From: Bradyrhizobium macuxiense
GTDB lineage: Bacteria > Pseudomonadota > Alphaproteobacteria > Rhizobiales > Xanthobacteraceae
Assembly: GCF_007993935.1 (NCBI RefSeq)
Contig: NZ_VITY01000002.1
Location: forward strand, 761,798 to 825,797
Direction: 5' to 3'
DNA length: 64,000 nt
The notes beneath the pieces were generated by a model, which did not search any database, was not told the DNA's origin, and saw only the letters and a program-made list of their open reading frames with translations. The translations under genes were made by a program, and so were the position numbers. Below are positions 62,818 through 64,000 of the stretch, piece by piece. The stretch's first letter is position 1. Each line of letters starts with the position of its first letter.

Positions 62818-63570
62818 TCACACCACACGCTCGCGATGCACACGCCGGCAATCCATTTCAAAGTCGAGCCCGACCACCGGCGGCCGATCGAAATGCCAGG
62901 TCAGGCCGTTGCGCAGCACGCCGCGGCGGCCGAGCTCGCTTACGAGCGCCGGATAGGCGTCGTGGACGGTGTAGAGCTGCACCGCGGTGGTGTCCTTCCA
63001 GGTGCTGCCGAACGCGCTCATGCGGCGTTCCATCTCGCCCAGGACAAATTTGGCCTTCGCCAGGATGCCGGCCGGACTGGTATCGCCGGGCGCGACCGTG
63101 TGATCGCGATAGTTCGCCTTGCCCTCGACGGACTCGCCGCTACCGGCAACGACGAAGCTCGACGGCGCATCCTTCGCAGCCGGCACCGTGTAGCAGAAGG
63201 CGTGGAAGCTCGGCTCGGCGGGCGGATCGAGTTTTGGACAGACATTGCTGCGCGCCACCGGATTGACGCCGTCGCGCATCACGCCCCAGGCGACCAGCGT
63301 CTCGATGTAGATCTCGTTGAAGGCCTTGAACCCATCCTCGGTGAACGGCGCCGGCGAGCGCAGTTCACAGGCGCCGAACGCGGTCAGCGGACGGCCGGCG
63401 GCGCTGACAATATCGGCAATCCGCTCGAAACCCGCGCTCAGCGGCACCGGCTCGGCGAACCTGACGCGCTCGATGGCATAACCGGGCAGCGCACTGACGC
63501 CGCAGGAATATTGACTGACGCCGGGCATGAAGCGGTAGCCGCCGTCGGGAGCCTCGATGGTGCTGGTCAT
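62818..63570 (-). CDS. Probable tandem RidA-like protein
   Basis: 250 residues without signal peptide. The C-terminal half (about 155-245, with ILAKAKFVLGEMERRMSAFG then VQLYTVHD) follows the RidA pattern; the N-terminal half (AGFERIADIVSAAGRPLTAFG) repeats it weakly. Resembles CnbZ-like 2-aminomuconate deaminases, but that is not certain. The gap to the oxidase is 123 bases. Perhaps a cytosolic deaminase for the same route. Confidence 0.55.
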   Translation of the reverse strand: MTSTIEAPDGGYRFMPGVSQYSCGVSALPGYAIERVRFAEPVPLSAGFERIADIVSAAGRPLTAFGACELRSPAPFTEDGFKAFNEIYIETLVAWGVMRDGVNPVARSNVCPKLDPPAEPSFHAFCYTVPAAKDAPSSFVVAGSGESVEGKANYRDHTVAPGDTSPAGILAKAKFVLGEMERRMSAFGSTWKDTTAVQLYTVHDAYPALVSELGRRGVLRNGLTWHFDRPPVVGLDFEMDCRRVHRERVV

Positions 63571-63655
63571 GGTGCCTCTTGTATGGATGCGGTCGTCACG
63601 CCGACGTCATTTCGCGATGCAGGATACACACGAACCGCTCGATTTCATCACGGCT

Positions 63656-63915
63656 GTCGTCCTGGCGAAAGCCAGGACCCATAACCACCGCGTTTGATTG
63701 TGAACGGGACCGTGGCCCCAGCGTCGCGCAACAATGCGCAGCTGGGGTAATGGGTCCTGGCTTCCGCCAGGACGACACCGCATGTGTGGCCCGGCCCGCA
63801 TCCACAATCGTCGTCCCGGCGAAGGCCGGGACCCATACGCCGCAGCAGACGTTGTAGGCGCGACTCGTCGTTCCCGCATCGCATGACAATCTGCATTCGT
63901 GGTTATGGGTCCCTG
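63656..63915. repeat. Cluster of palindromic repeats, family H
   Basis: Three hairpin units of GTCGTCCTGGCGAAAGCC type at 63656-63685, 63750-63776 (reverse) and 63809-63838, with a decayed fourth near 63902-63915. The open frames across them (with WVPAFAGTT-type translations) are repeat artefacts. They fill most of the 360 bases between two minus-strand genes. Confidence 0.85.
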
Positions 63916-63930
63916 TGTCTGGATTGTCTG

Positions 63931-64000
63931 TCATGATGGGGTGGGCGGGAAGCCGTTGGGTCCTTGGCGCTTGACGCCGTGAGCCGGCTCGGTCTCCCGC
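63931..64000 (-). CDS. 3' end of an unidentified minus-strand gene
   Basis: The frame closing with TGA at 63931-63933 has strongly GC-biased third codon positions across its 22 codons and translates to a basic, Pro-rich end (VKRQGPNGFPPTPS). Product not identifiable; the rest lies beyond the window. Confidence 0.4.
   Translation of the reverse strand, partial: RETEPAHGVKRQGPNGFPPTPS

Noticed and set aside
63596..63934. Open reading frames across the end of the window with WVPAFAGTT-type translation.
   Set aside because: They run over family H palindromic repeats, lack a ribosome-binding site, and occur in several frames at once.

Overview
This is 64 kb of chromosomal DNA from a GC-rich alphaproteobacterium. 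Gene content, strong GC3 bias and the many short palindromic intergenic repeats point to Bradyrhizobium or a close relative. The assignment rests on recognised protein families and general genome style; no database search was run. I saw no rRNA, tRNA, CRISPR array, prophage or transposase.

Layout. Positions 1-24 kb hold mostly housekeeping and catabolic genes in short units: an anti-sigma factor, a CbpA-type DnaJ, pdxH, two short-chain dehydrogenases or reductases further along, CorA, an L,D-transpeptidase, an extensin-like protein, an acyl-CoA ligase, an MBL hydrolase, glutaryl-CoA dehydrogenase, a RibB protein with a degenerate RibA domain, a Kef-type antiporter, an aminotransferase, an exported amidohydrolase, an aldo/keto reductase and a Tat-exported alkaline phosphatase D. 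From 24-36 kb lie a fused indolepyruvate:ferredoxin oxidoreductase, a MaoC/carboxymuconolactone-decarboxylase/SDR operon, and an RND efflux pair with a divergent TetR regulator.

From 36-56 kb lies a phosphonate (C-P lyase) regulon in three blocks: phnGHIJKLMN plus a PPOX-family gene (minus strand) with a divergent phnF regulator; the importer phnCDE1E2 (minus strand); and a divergent plus-strand operon of a hexapeptide acyltransferase, a second phnM and a DUF1045 2H-phosphoesterase-like gene. Between the first two blocks sit a GntP-type permease with a patatin lipase, two small genes and a Na+/phosphate cotransporter. PHO-box-like 11-bp direct repeats precede phnG, phnC, the acyltransferase operon and, 20-30 kb away, phoD. 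A large palindrome between phnF and phnG is the likely PhnF operator. Together these describe phosphate-starvation scavenging: PhnCDE imports phosphonate, PhnGHIJKLMN converts it to PRPP and free hydrocarbon, PhoD releases phosphate from esters, and the Na/Pi protein may handle phosphate.

From 56-64 kb the minus strand carries hemC, pncA, nadX, an exported M20 peptidase, and an exported set of flavin amine oxidase, cytochrome c and RidA, preceded by a protein that looks like a tandem RidA fold. The set reads as a periplasmic amine-oxidising module in which the oxidase may pass electrons to cytochrome c and RidA hydrolyses the imine product; this is inference. The window closes with a cluster of palindromic repeats and the 3' end of another minus-strand gene.
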